Below, one piece after another: positions 8,377-17,366 of a DNA stretch of 64,000 bases. Source of the DNA: Marinobacter bohaiensis. GTDB lineage: Bacteria; Pseudomonadota; Gammaproteobacteria; Pseudomonadales; Oleiphilaceae. A program made the translations under genes and the position numbers. The stretch spans positions 1,550,001-1,614,000 of the forward strand of contig NZ_QGEH01000001.1 in the NCBI RefSeq assembly GCF_003258515.1. Direction: 5' to 3'. The notes under the pieces were generated by a model. The model was not told the DNA's origin, searched no databases, and worked only from the letters and a program-made list of their open reading frames with translations. The stretch's first letter is position 1. Every line of letters begins with the position of its first letter.

Positions 8377-10425
8377 ATGAACTGGCGCGCTCTTTCGGCC
8401 AGCCGGGTCACCACTCAGTACCCCGTGCACCGGTTGCACGGGGTCATTCTGCTGGCCCTGTTGGTGTTTACCCTGCTGCTGGGTATGGGCAACTCGCTGC
8501 ATTCACGCATGTTGTGGATCGGCGAGCAGACCTGGCCCAATTACTATCTGCTGGACCCCTGGGCCAGCGAGCCTTCCTGCAACCTCGATATGGACGTCGA
8601 GGCGGCGGTCCAGAAACGGATGGACGCCTACAAGCCGGACCCGGACGAGTTGTTCTCCTCGCCGCCGGACCCGGACAAGCTTCGCGAGAGCTTCCGCAAG
8701 AACCTCGAGCTCTGCCAGAAAAAACACGCCATGTTCGCGGCCAATCAGGAGCATGTCACGCCCGCGCTGACGGCCTTCAAGGTCGTGGAGCAGGGCATTG
8801 CCCACTGGTTGCTGGATAACATCGATCTGACGAAGTTTCTGTTCCTGGGGCTGTTCGCGCTGGCGGCTTTGATCGCGGCGTTCGATACCGATCACATCGC
8901 CCTGCGCCTGCCGCGTAACCGGGGTGAGTGGAAGCTGTCCCAGACGTTCCAATTGGTGGTCAACGGGCTGATGACCTATTCGCTGGTGTCCTACGCCGGC
9001 CGTCTGGGCGCTTCACCGTCATCCGAAACCCAGTTGGAACTTCAGTACGCCTGGGCAGCGGTGTTCGCGGTGTTCATGGTGATCAACGTCTACCGGCTCA
9101 CCAACGTGCCGGAGCGGATGCGCGCGGGCGGGCTGACGCCGTCCTCGTTCCTGGTGATTCCGCTGTATTGCCAGATGGGCCTGATCGCCATGGCCTACTT
9201 CTTCTTCGTGGACGGTTACAGCGCCGGCCTGGCGATCTATTTCGGGCAGTTGACCAACCTGGCGTCCATGTTCATCAACATCGGCCTGTACGTGCTGGTG
9301 GGGATGATCCTCAAGCAGACGCGGCTGCCGGACCTGCTGCTCAACGTGATCCAGCCGTTCCACCTGCCGGCACCGGCCCTGGCGTCGTTGATGATCTTCG
9401 CCACGGCTTTCCCCACGGCGTTCACCGGGGCGTCGGGCATCTTCATCCTGGCTGTGGGCGGCGTGATCTACGATGAGCTGCGCAAGGCTGGCGCCGGGCG
9501 GCAGCTGTCCCTGGCCACGACCGCCATGTCCGGCAGCATGGGGGTGGTGCTCAATCCCTGTCTGCTGATCGTCGTGGTGGCGGCGCTCAACAAGGAAGTG
9601 ACCACCGACGAACTCTATGGCTGGGGCTTCTGGATCTTCCTGATGTCGGCGAGCATCTTCAGCTTGCTGGTGTGCAGGACCCAGGGCAACTGGCGGCCGC
9701 GGCCCCAGGCCGGCGCCTTTGCCGAAGCCGGCCGCCGTCTTGGACCGCTGGTACCGTATATCCTGACTGCGGCGGTGGTCGTCGGCCTGGTCTGGTTCCT
9801 GTTGGGCCTGGGCTTCAACGAATACAGCGCGCCGCTGATCCTGCCTCTGGTGATGCTGGCGCTGGTGTTCATGGATTCCGGTGCTGGCAATCGCGAGGCG
9901 GGTGAGAGCCGCTGGTCGGCCTTTTTCAGCCGCAGCGCGGCGGCGGCCAGTGATTCGGCGGTGCATATCGGCGCACTGCTGGCGTTGATGGGCTTCTCGG
10001 TCTGCCTGGGCGGTATTCTGGAACGCTCGGACGTGGTCCACGCCATCTTCCCGGAGAGCCTGACCAATCCCTGGCTGGTGATGGCGGTGATTGTGGTGAT
10101 GCTCACCTTTATCGGCATGATCATGGATCCGTTCGGGGCCGTGATCCTGGTATCGGCCACCATCGCCCAGGCGGCCATCAATCTGGGGATCGACCCGCTG
10201 CATTTCTGGATGGTGTGCCTGGTGGCGTTTGAGCTGGGTTATCTGAGTCCGCCGGTGGCGCTCAATCACTTGCTGACGCGGCAGGTGGTAGGCGAGACCG
10301 AGGTGCTGGCGGCCGAGCGCACCGGCAGCTTCTGGCACCGCTACGAGCGCCTGCTGCTGCCCCTCGTGGTGATGGGCACAACCCTGTTGATCGTGGCATT
10401 TGTGCCGATGTTCTTCTACAACTGA
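8377..10425 (+). CDS. Fused TRAP transporter permease (DctQ-like N part plus DctM large subunit)
   Basis: A 682-aa inner-membrane protein. The N-terminal part has one TM helix (about 24-43), a ~100-residue extracytoplasmic loop with two cysteines, and further TM helices, as expected of a DctQ-like small subunit. From about residue 285 the sequence is DctM-like, with many TM segments and motifs such as FPTAFTGASGIFILAVGG, GMIMDPFGAVIL and FELGYLSPPVALN. It lies 15 bp after the binding-protein gene and has its own terminator downstream. It should couple solute uptake to a sodium or proton gradient. Which solute is unknown. Confidence 0.8.
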   Translation: MNWRALSASRVTTQYPVHRLHGVILLALLVFTLLLGMGNSLHSRMLWIGEQTWPNYYLLDPWASEPSCNLDMDVEAAVQKRMDAYKPDPDELFSSPPDPDKLRESFRKNLELCQKKHAMFAANQEHVTPALTAFKVVEQGIAHWLLDNIDLTKFLFLGLFALAALIAAFDTDHIALRLPRNRGEWKLSQTFQLVVNGLMTYSLVSYAGRLGASPSSETQLELQYAWAAVFAVFMVINVYRLTNVPERMRAGGLTPSSFLVIPLYCQMGLIAMAYFFFVDGYSAGLAIYFGQLTNLASMFINIGLYVLVGMILKQTRLPDLLLNVIQPFHLPAPALASLMIFATAFPTAFTGASGIFILAVGGVIYDELRKAGAGRQLSLATTAMSGSMGVVLNPCLLIVVVAALNKEVTTDELYGWGFWIFLMSASIFSLLVCRTQGNWRPRPQAGAFAEAGRRLGPLVPYILTAAVVVGLVWFLLGLGFNEYSAPLILPLVMLALVFMDSGAGNREAGESRWSAFFSRSAAAASDSAVHIGALLALMGFSVCLGGILERSDVVHAIFPESLTNPWLVMAVIVVMLTFIGMIMDPFGAVILVSATIAQAAINLGIDPLHFWMVCLVAFELGYLSPPVALNHLLTRQVVGETEVLAAERTGSFWHRYERLLLPLVVMGTTLLIVAFVPMFFYN

Positions 10426-10440
10426 TCAGGCGAGATCGTG

Positions 10441-10474
10441 AACCGTCGTTCGCAGTCGCGGGCGGCGGTTTTTT
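10441..10474 (+). terminator. Intrinsic terminator of the TRAP operon
   Basis: AACCGTCG pairs with CGGCGGTT (one mismatch), followed by a run of six T within GGTTTTTTAT. It starts 15 bp after the permease stop codon. Confidence 0.7.
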
Positions 10475-10544
10475 ATGGGCGTTCCCAAAGTGGGTTGGCG
10501 ATGTCGTACCCGCCTGGCAGGGTTGTATCCAAAAGGAGGTCGGT

Positions 10545-13118
10545 TTGCTGGAAGGTTCTGAAAAACCTCGTCTGGGGGCGCTGCTGATCGCGTTGACTCT
10601 GGCCGGTTGCGGCGGAGGAGGTGGAGGAGGCAGTGACGACGACGACCGGGTCAGTGGCGTGATCGAGATTGAATCCCGCACGCGCATCGATGCCGATACC
10701 GCCGATGATTTCTTCAACGGCAGCGCGGTGCGCAACGATACGGACGCCCAGTCGCTCCCCAGCCCGGTGATCCTGGCCGGCTACCTGAGTGTCGGGTCCG
10801 GGATCTACAGCGGCCGCCCCACGGATTATTTCCAGGACCAGCGCGATCGCTATCAACTGACCCTGGCGGAGGACCAGATCCTGACGATCCGGGCGTTTGC
10901 GGTGAATGGGGCCAGCGCCGCAGGAACGCCGACGGCCGAAGTGGCCCTGGACGGTCGGCAGATCGACACCCTGACGCCCGCCGCCGCGCTGACCCTGGCG
11001 CCGGACGCCGGCGAGGGGCTCTATGAGCTGGACTTGCGGGCCATGACCGGCGGGCCGATGCGGTATGTGGTCTATGTCAGCGCCATGGGGTCCGGTACCA
11101 CGGTCACCCTGGCGCAGTCGGAGCCGGACTGGGTGCCCGGCGAGGCCATTGTCACCATGGCGTCGCCCGCCGATGTCCAGGCCCTGTCGACTTCCGCCGA
11201 TGCCATGGGCAGCGGCCAGCGGCGGGAGCTCGCCCGTGGTATCTGGCATTTCCGCCAGGGCGAAACCAGCGCTCTGCGTTCCCTGTCGACAACCGACCAG
11301 CGCAAGGGGCAAACGCTGGACTGGATCCGCGAACTGCGCGAGACGCCCGGTGTCCTCGCGGCCGAGCCCAACTACCGCTATCGGGCACAGGTGGTCAACA
11401 CCCTCAATGATCCGCTCTACCCCTCGCAACAGTGGCATTACCAGGCGATCAACCTGCCCACCGCCTGGCAGGCACTGGGCAACCCGGGCCTGGGTGCCCG
11501 TGTGGCGGTGCTCGACACCGGGCTGTTCAGCGAAACCCCGGCGGTCGGCGGCAACTGGCACCCGGATCTGGACAATGGCAGCGGCCAGAACGTGGAGGTG
11601 CTGGCGCAATCCGATTTTGTGTCGGACGATGACGACAACGAAAGCGGCCCCGACGGTAACCCGGCCACGCCCGGCAATGACGACGGGCCCAGCTTTCACG
11701 GCACCCACGTGGCGGGCACCATCGCCGCCCTGGACAACAACCTGGGTGGCGTCGGCGTTGCGCCGCAGGCCACGTTGCTGCCGATCCGCGTTCTCGATAG
11801 CAGCGGGGCCGGCACCTCGCAGGACCTGATCAACGCCATCAGTTATCTGGCCAACCTGCCGGCGGCGCAGCGGCCGGACGTCATCAACCTCAGTCTGGCG
11901 GGGCTGGGGCCGTCGTCGGCGCTGGAATCGGTGATCAACACCGCCAGCAACCGGGGCATCCTGGTGGTGGCCGCGGCGGGCAACCAGGGGGCCAGCGAGC
12001 CGGTTTACCCGGCGGCGTTCGACCGGGTGCTGGCCGTTGGGGCGGTGGATGGCGGCAATCGGCGGGCGAGTTACTCCAGTTTCGGGAGCTGGCTCGATCT
12101 GGTGGCGCCGGGCGGTGATGTGACCCGGGACGGCAACAGTGACGGCCAGCCGGACGCCATCTACAGTGCCTGGGGCAGCCAGTCGGGCACCCGCTTCCAG
12201 CCGGCCTATGCCGGGCTTACCGGTACCTCCATGGCGGCGCCCCACGTTGCCGGCGTGCTGGCGCTGATGCGAAGTGTCGACGGGAATCTCACCCTGGACG
12301 CGGTGCGGGAGTATCTGAGACGCGGCGAACTGACCGACTCCCTGGGCAACGCCACGGAATACGGTGCCGGGCTGATCAATGCCCTGAAAGCCGTGGATGC
12401 GGCCTCCAATGGCAACCTCGGGACCTTTCTTTCCGCCTATCCCAGCGGCTTCCAGTTCGATGGTTCGGTGACCGAGGCCCGCGTGATGTTGAGCCAGGTG
12501 CCGGCGGACAGCACGGTCGACTCGATCAACGTGGATAACCCGCAGCCGGAGTGGCTGACCATCTCGGAAAACCCGGTTTCTGGAGGCGTCGAACTGGTGG
12601 CGCAGGTGACCGACTTGGCTGCTGCTGAGCAGGCCAGCGTGACGGTTAGTTACACGAGTGGGAGCGAGGATCAGTCGCTGGTCCTTCCAGTCAATGTGCA
12701 ACTGGGCGATCCCGAGGCATCGCGGGACGCCGGGCGCCACTACATTCTGCTGGACGACGCCAATGACGACTCCGTCGGCTTCCAGGTGGCCGTGCAGTCG
12801 GTCAATGGCCGTTACACCTTCTCGTTTGCCGATGTACCGGATGGTGAGTACTTGCTGCGAGCCGGAACCGACATGGACAATAATGGCGTGATCTGCGAGC
12901 CGGGCGAAGCCTGTGCCGAGTACCCGACGGTGGGGCTGCCGCAGGTCATCGTCAAGCAGGGCAGCAGTGTGTCCGGACTGACCATGACCACCAGCTTCCA
13001 GCGACCGGTGCTGGGCGCGTCGGACCTGCCTCGCACCGGCTTTGACGGGTATTCCCTCAACCGCAAGACGGACGCCAGCCAGGCAACGGATGCGGCGACC
13101 AAGGAGGTGGCGCAATGA
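10545..13118 (+). CDS. Lipoprotein subtilisin-like serine protease (S8 family)
   Basis: An 857-aa subtilase from a TTG start with a near-perfect AAAAGGAGGT upstream. The signal peptide ends at the lipobox LAGC (Cys22), followed by seven glycines and an acidic stretch, a flexible tether common in secreted lipoproteins. A propeptide-like region (about 180-300) precedes the S8 domain. The catalytic triad is visible: Asp324 in AVLDTG, His385 in HGTHVAGT and Ser562 in GTSMAAPH, with the oxyanion Asn in AAAGNQGA. After about residue 620 come beta-rich C-terminal domains. The stop overlaps the start of the next gene (ATGA), so the two are co-translated. The site of action is probably the cell surface or periplasm. 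Confidence 0.88.
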   Translation: MLEGSEKPRLGALLIALTLAGCGGGGGGGSDDDDRVSGVIEIESRTRIDADTADDFFNGSAVRNDTDAQSLPSPVILAGYLSVGSGIYSGRPTDYFQDQRDRYQLTLAEDQILTIRAFAVNGASAAGTPTAEVALDGRQIDTLTPAAALTLAPDAGEGLYELDLRAMTGGPMRYVVYVSAMGSGTTVTLAQSEPDWVPGEAIVTMASPADVQALSTSADAMGSGQRRELARGIWHFRQGETSALRSLSTTDQRKGQTLDWIRELRETPGVLAAEPNYRYRAQVVNTLNDPLYPSQQWHYQAINLPTAWQALGNPGLGARVAVLDTGLFSETPAVGGNWHPDLDNGSGQNVEVLAQSDFVSDDDDNESGPDGNPATPGNDDGPSFHGTHVAGTIAALDNNLGGVGVAPQATLLPIRVLDSSGAGTSQDLINAISYLANLPAAQRPDVINLSLAGLGPSSALESVINTASNRGILVVAAAGNQGASEPVYPAAFDRVLAVGAVDGGNRRASYSSFGSWLDLVAPGGDVTRDGNSDGQPDAIYSAWGSQSGTRFQPAYAGLTGTSMAAPHVAGVLALMRSVDGNLTLDAVREYLRRGELTDSLGNATEYGAGLINALKAVDAASNGNLGTFLSAYPSGFQFDGSVTEARVMLSQVPADSTVDSINVDNPQPEWLTISENPVSGGVELVAQVTDLAAAEQASVTVSYTSGSEDQSLVLPVNVQLGDPEASRDAGRHYILLDDANDDSVGFQVAVQSVNGRYTFSFADVPDGEYLLRAGTDMDNNGVICEPGEACAEYPTVGLPQVIVKQGSSVSGLTMTTSFQRPVLGASDLPRTGFDGYSLNRKTDASQATDAATKEVAQ

Positions 13119-13579
13119 AATGGCAATCGATCGGATTGGTGATGGGACTGACCCTGGCGGGTTGCTCGGCGCATTCATCGGGGGACGGGGCCGCCCGCGT
13201 GGAAAGCCTGGCCAGCCATGCCCATTGCGGCCTGCCAGCGCCCGGTGTGATCCTGGCGCAGGACGCGGCGCACTGGGAACAGCTGCGCTCGCAGGCCGGC
13301 GTTGAGCTGCCGTCCTGGCCGGCCGACGGCGATCGCTGGCTGCTGGTGGCATCGCTGGGGCAGCAGACGACGGCCGGGCATGCCGTGACCCTGGCCCAGG
13401 CAACCCAGGATGGCGATACGCTGACGCTGCACGTGAACGTCAAACATCCTGAGCCGGGTGCAATGGCGGCACAGGTGATGACGACCCCCTGTCTGGTGAC
13501 GGCGATTCCGGCGGACGGCTGGCAACAGGTCACCGTCAGTGGTGATGCGCCATTCCCGGTGACGCGCCCGCATCCATGA
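13115..13579 (+). CDS. PrcB-like lipoprotein coupled to the S8 protease
   Basis: A 154-aa predicted lipoprotein with lipobox LAGC (Cys17). The C-terminal ~90 residues look like the PrcB C-terminal domain: a strand WLLVASLGQQTTAGHAV, then LTLHVNVKHPEPGAMAAQ and TTPCLVTAIPA. In Treponema denticola PrcB is part of the dentilisin complex with the subtilisin-like PrtP. Here the gene overlaps the subtilase stop by 4 bp, so a protease-partner relationship is a reasonable inference. The domain assignment rests on recalled motifs and was not searched. Confidence 0.65.
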   Translation: MKWQSIGLVMGLTLAGCSAHSSGDGAARVESLASHAHCGLPAPGVILAQDAAHWEQLRSQAGVELPSWPADGDRWLLVASLGQQTTAGHAVTLAQATQDGDTLTLHVNVKHPEPGAMAAQVMTTPCLVTAIPADGWQQVTVSGDAPFPVTRPHP

Positions 13580-13613
13580 GAGATACGCTCTTGAGCCGGC
13601 AACAAAAGAACCG

Positions 13614-13641
13614 TTGATCTTTATCCCCGAATCCCTAAGCT
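13614..13641 (+). promoter_or_regulatory. Candidate promoter for parE
   Basis: TTGATC (13614-13619) and TAAGCT (13636-13641) are spaced by 16 bp, about 100 bp upstream of the parE start. No terminator is evident between the PrcB-like gene and this point, so read-through is also possible. Confidence 0.35.
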
Positions 13642-13743
13642 ATGGGCGGTATTCAGGAACCTTGCCCGCCGTGGCCGGCGACAGCCTGTCCGGGGCGAGG
13701 TTCGTTTCGCCCGAAGTCGTTGAGTGAGAGCCACAGCCCCCTT

Positions 13744-15639
13744 ATGAGCCAGAAAGATTACAACGCCGACGCGATTGAAGTTCTCAGCGGTCTGGATCCG
13801 GTGCGCAAGCGCCCGGGGATGTACACGGACACGTCGCGGCCGAATCATCTGGCCCAGGAAGTCATCGACAACAGCGTGGACGAAGCGCTGGCCGGTTTCG
13901 CCAAGCGCATCGATGTGGTGCTCCACGCCGACGGTTCGCTCAGCGTTGAGGACGACGGCCGTGGTATGCCGGTAGACGTCCACAGGGAGCACGGCGTACC
14001 GGGCGTGGAGCTGATCCTGACCCGGTTGCACGCGGGCGGCAAGTTCTCCAAGGGCAACTACAATTTCTCCGGTGGTCTGCACGGGGTGGGGGTCTCGGTG
14101 GTCAACGCGCTGTCGACCCACCTGGAAGTGTCCATCAAACGCGACGGCCAGCTGCATCGCATGACCTTTGCGAACGGCGACAAGACCAGCGACCTGGCGG
14201 TTGTGGATACGGTGGGCAAACGAAACACCGGTACGCGCCTGCTGTTTACACCCGACGAAAGCTACTTCGACAGCCCCAAATTCTCGGTCAGTCGCCTGCG
14301 CCACAACCTGCGCGCCAAGGCGGTGCTGTGTCCGGGGCTGACCGTCACCTTCCGCCAGGAAAGCTCCGGCGAAAAAGACGAGTGGTGCTACGAAGACGGC
14401 CTGCGCGACTATCTGCGCTCGGCCCTGGCCGACATCGAACTGCTGCCCACCGAGCCGTTCACAGGCCGCATGTCCGGTAATACCGAAGAGGTGGACTGGG
14501 CTATCCAGTGGCTGCCGGAAGACGGCGAAGCGGTGATGGAAAGTTACGTCAACCTGATTCCCACCGCCCAGGGCGGCACTCACGTTAACGGCCTGCGCAC
14601 CGGCCTGCTTGAGGCCATGCGCGAGTTCTGCGAGTTCCGCAATCTGCTGCCGAGAGGGGTGCGCCTGTCGCCGGAGGACATCTGGGACCGCTGCGCCTAC
14701 GTTCTGTCCTTCAAGATGCAGGATCCGCAATTCTCCGGCCAGACCAAGGAGCGCCTGTCGTCCCGGGAAGCGGCCGCCTTTGTCTCCGGCGTGGTGAAGG
14801 ACGCCTTCAGTCTCTGGCTGAACCAGCACACCGACGTCGCCGAGGCCCTGGCGGAGCTGTTTATCAGCAACGCCCAGCGCCGCCTCAAGGCCAGCCGCAA
14901 GGTGGCCCGCAAGAAGGTCACCCAGGGGCCGGCGCTGCCCGGCAAACTGGCGGACTGCGCGGGTGCTGATGCCAATCGCGCCGAACTGTTCCTGGTGGAA
15001 GGGGATTCGGCCGGTGGCTCCGCCAAGCAGGCCAGGGATCGCGAATTCCAGGCGGTGATGCCCCTGCGGGGTAAGATCCTCAACACCTGGGAAGTGGATT
15101 CCGGCGAGATCCTGGCGTCCCAGGAAGTGCACGATATCGCCGTGGCCATCGGTGTGGATCCGGGGTCCGACAAGCTCGAGGGGCTGCGCTATAACAAGAT
15201 CTGCATTCTGGCGGACGCGGATTCGGACGGGCTGCACATCGCCACACTGCTGTGCGCGCTGTTCGTCAAGCACTTCCGCCCGCTGGTCGCCGCCGGCCAC
15301 GTGTTCGTCGCCATGCCGCCGCTGTACCGGGTGGATCTGGGCAAGGAAACCTTCTACGCCCTGGACGAGCACGAGAAGCAGGGCATCCTCGACCGCATCG
15401 AGGCGGAGAAGCGCAGGGGCAAGATCTCCGTCACCCGCTTCAAGGGGCTGGGTGAGATGAATCCGCTGCAACTGCGTGAGACCACCATGGCGCCGGACAC
15501 CCGTCGCCTGGTGATGCTGACCCTGGACGACAACGACGGCACCGATGAGCGCATGGACATGCTGCTGGGCAAGAAACGCGCGTCGGATCGTCGTTCCTGG
15601 CTGGAAACCTACGGCAATATGGCGGACGTGCCGGTCTGA
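13744..15639 (+). CDS. parE: DNA topoisomerase IV subunit B
   Basis: A 631-aa type IIA topoisomerase ATPase subunit. The GHKL ATPase starts with IEVLSGLDPVRKRPGMYTD, then EVIDNSVDEALAG and the lid motif GGLHGVGVSVVNAL. The TOPRIM domain has ELFLVEGDSAGGSAKQ and the metal-binding DADSDGLHI. The C-terminal end has FKGLGEMNP. The length fits ParE, not the longer GyrB (~800 aa). ATG 13744 is the start matching family N-termini; the upstream in-frame codons lack support and the Shine-Dalgarno is weak. Its partner gene parC is at 21.5 kb. ParE and ParC decatenate sister chromosomes. Confidence 0.95.
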   Translation: MSQKDYNADAIEVLSGLDPVRKRPGMYTDTSRPNHLAQEVIDNSVDEALAGFAKRIDVVLHADGSLSVEDDGRGMPVDVHREHGVPGVELILTRLHAGGKFSKGNYNFSGGLHGVGVSVVNALSTHLEVSIKRDGQLHRMTFANGDKTSDLAVVDTVGKRNTGTRLLFTPDESYFDSPKFSVSRLRHNLRAKAVLCPGLTVTFRQESSGEKDEWCYEDGLRDYLRSALADIELLPTEPFTGRMSGNTEEVDWAIQWLPEDGEAVMESYVNLIPTAQGGTHVNGLRTGLLEAMREFCEFRNLLPRGVRLSPEDIWDRCAYVLSFKMQDPQFSGQTKERLSSREAAAFVSGVVKDAFSLWLNQHTDVAEALAELFISNAQRRLKASRKVARKKVTQGPALPGKLADCAGADANRAELFLVEGDSAGGSAKQARDREFQAVMPLRGKILNTWEVDSGEILASQEVHDIAVAIGVDPGSDKLEGLRYNKICILADADSDGLHIATLLCALFVKHFRPLVAAGHVFVAMPPLYRVDLGKETFYALDEHEKQGILDRIEAEKRRGKISVTRFKGLGEMNPLQLRETTMAPDTRRLVMLTLDDNDGTDERMDMLLGKKRASDRRSWLETYGNMADVPV

Positions 15640-15714
15640 CGAGTGTGCGGGGAGTCGGCGGAAAGCCGACTGCTCGCAGGATATTCCCTCAATAAAGCAC
15701 CCCTTGTGGGCTGC

Positions 15715-15793
15715 TCCGAAGCTAAAGCTTCGGCTACACTATTCTATGCTCTGACATCTATGGATGTAGCAGAAGCTCTAGCTTCTGTGGCGC
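15715..15793. repeat. REP-like inverted pair downstream of parE
   Basis: The arms 15715-15738 and 15765-15788 are inverted copies (20 of 24 positions match) with a 26-bp spacer. Each arm is itself a hairpin: CCGAAGCT-AA-AGCTTCGG and CAGAAGCT-AG-AGCTTCTG. The second base pair differs between arms (C-G versus A-T) but pairing is kept, which suggests the hairpin is selected. The same family occurs at 562-587 and 769-794. It lies between the convergent parE and EAL genes and could act as a BIME-type terminator or mRNA stabiliser. Confidence 0.8.
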
Positions 15794-15838
15794 CGCCCAA
15801 GCGCCAGATCCCCCGTGAGCCCTCGAACCGTTAACCCC

Positions 15839-17104
15839 TCAGTGCGCCAGGATATCGCAGCACAGCACCGTGGTGGTTGAACCCAGTTGGAAAGCAAGGG
15901 ACAGCGTCACGCACATGTAGGCGCCGGTCACCGACAGATAAGGGCGGGTGATCTGCAGCTGTCCGGGCTGGCCCAGTGCCTGGCGCAGATAGTGCTGACG
16001 GAACCAGTCGGCGTTGGCGGTATTCTCCAGCGGGCGGAAGCGCGGGTCGAAGCACTCGATCAGGTAATCCGACCGCAGCGTATCCTCGTTCTGCACGCCC
16101 TGGTCATCGATCAGGTAGCAGCGCGATACGCTGTGGTGTCCGGTCAGGGAGCGGCAGGCGTCGGCGAAAGTCCGTCCGGCCTGGAGTTCTCCGGCGGCGG
16201 CAATGAACAGCGGTTCGAAGAAGCCGGACAGCTCATGACTCGGGTCCATCTCGTTGCGGCTGCTGCGCTTGTAGTCGGTCAGCAGTTCGTCCAGATCGGT
16301 GGCGGAGCGAATCACCTCGTCCAGCTCCAGGTCCGGCCGCCGGAAGTAGAAACCCTGCACGAAATCCGCGCCGGCATCGATGGCGATCAGTGCCTGGCTG
16401 CGGGTTTCCACGCCTTCCAGCAGTACCAGGCAGCCTGACTGGTGCAGCAGGGAGACGATGCCCTTGAGTATCTGCCGTGCGCGCTTGTCGTCGGTGGCCC
16501 GGGCCAGGAGCTGTCGATCCAGCTTGACGATGTCCGGGGACAGGTTCCAGATCCTTTCGAAATTGGAGTGGCCGGCGCCGAAGTCGTCGATGGCAGTCAG
16601 GCAGCCGAGCTGTTTGTAGTAGTTGACGGTTTCCCGTAGCTGGTCGGCATCGTCGGTGGGCTGCTCGACGATTTCCACCACGACGCGGTGCGAGGGGAAA
16701 CCGATGCGCGAGAGCAACTGGCCGAAGAAGGAATCCCGGCGCCGGCCGGCCACCACCTGGGGGGAGACGTTGAGGAACAGCCAGTTCACGTCGTCGGGCA
16801 GGGCGGCGAAGTTACGGATATGCAGGTAGCGGCAGAGCCGGTCGAGCAGTACGTTCTCGGGGGCGTTATCCGGCAATTGGAACAGGTGCAGCGGCAGCAC
16901 GCTGGCGTTGTCCGTGTCGAAGGCGCGGATCAGGGCTTCGTAGCCGACAATGCGTTTGTGGGAAATGCTGAAAATCGGCTGCAGCGCGGTGCGCAGCGTG
17001 AGTCCCTGGAATTCCGCTGTCCAGCCGTCGGGCTGCTGGGAAAGCATGGGAGTCAGGAAGTCCAGCTCCGGCTCGGTGCTGGTGTGGGGTACGCTCGTCG
17101 ACAT
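15839..17104 (-). CDS. EAL-domain c-di-GMP phosphodiesterase with C-terminal YkuI_C-like sensor domain
   Basis: A 421-aa protein with no TM segment. The EAL domain (about 32-275) keeps the catalytic set: Glu56 in YEALIR, Asn in LFLNVSP, Glu in VVVEIVEQ, Asp-Asp in AIDDFGAGHSN, Lys in DIVKLDR, Glu in LLEGVET and Gln in QGFYF. It should therefore hydrolyse c-di-GMP. The C-terminal ~140 residues resemble the PAS/Cache-like YkuI_C domain that follows EAL in Bacillus YkuI. It has no GGDEF domain. The gene converges on parE. An inverted repeat about 90 bp upstream may control it. Confidence 0.85.
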   Translation of the reverse strand: MSTSVPHTSTEPELDFLTPMLSQQPDGWTAEFQGLTLRTALQPIFSISHKRIVGYEALIRAFDTDNASVLPLHLFQLPDNAPENVLLDRLCRYLHIRNFAALPDDVNWLFLNVSPQVVAGRRRDSFFGQLLSRIGFPSHRVVVEIVEQPTDDADQLRETVNYYKQLGCLTAIDDFGAGHSNFERIWNLSPDIVKLDRQLLARATDDKRARQILKGIVSLLHQSGCLVLLEGVETRSQALIAIDAGADFVQGFYFRRPDLELDEVIRSATDLDELLTDYKRSSRNEMDPSHELSGFFEPLFIAAAGELQAGRTFADACRSLTGHHSVSRCYLIDDQGVQNEDTLRSDYLIECFDPRFRPLENTANADWFRQHYLRQALGQPGQLQITRPYLSVTGAYMCVTLSLAFQLGSTTTVLCCDILAH

Positions 17105-17191
17105 CGAATCTACTGCACGAGTTAAAAACAGCCGGTACCAGCGACGATCAGGACCGAAACGCCTTTATTCGATCCCTGGTACGGGCGGCTT

Positions 17192-17221
17192 CTGAACAAA
17201 TAAAGATGACCATTTGTTCAG
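17192..17221. promoter_or_regulatory. Perfect 10-bp inverted repeat upstream of the EAL gene
   Basis: CTGAACAAAT (17192-17201) and ATTTGTTCAG (17212-17221) are exact inverted copies with a 10-bp spacer, so the half-sites are 20 bp centre to centre, on the same DNA face. It lies about 90-120 bp upstream of the EAL start codon. It looks like an operator for a dimeric regulator that is not identified. Confidence 0.55.
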
Positions 17222-17366
17222 GTACAGAAGAATGCCAAAGAACGTCAGGCGTTACCAGAGGCAAACGCAAAATGCGATTAAACAGTCAGCCTGCGAACCA
17301 TTAGCGGGCCGCGATGACTTCAGCCATAAGAGGCTGCCACGATCGGGTCCGGTGTCGGACCGTCAA

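Noticed and set aside
10473-13403. A long minus-strand open frame of about 976 codons opposite the subtilase
   Set aside because: It is an antisense shadow of the high-GC subtilase gene: low-complexity Arg/His/Gly composition, no ribosome-binding site, and the opposite strand has a clear catalytic triad.
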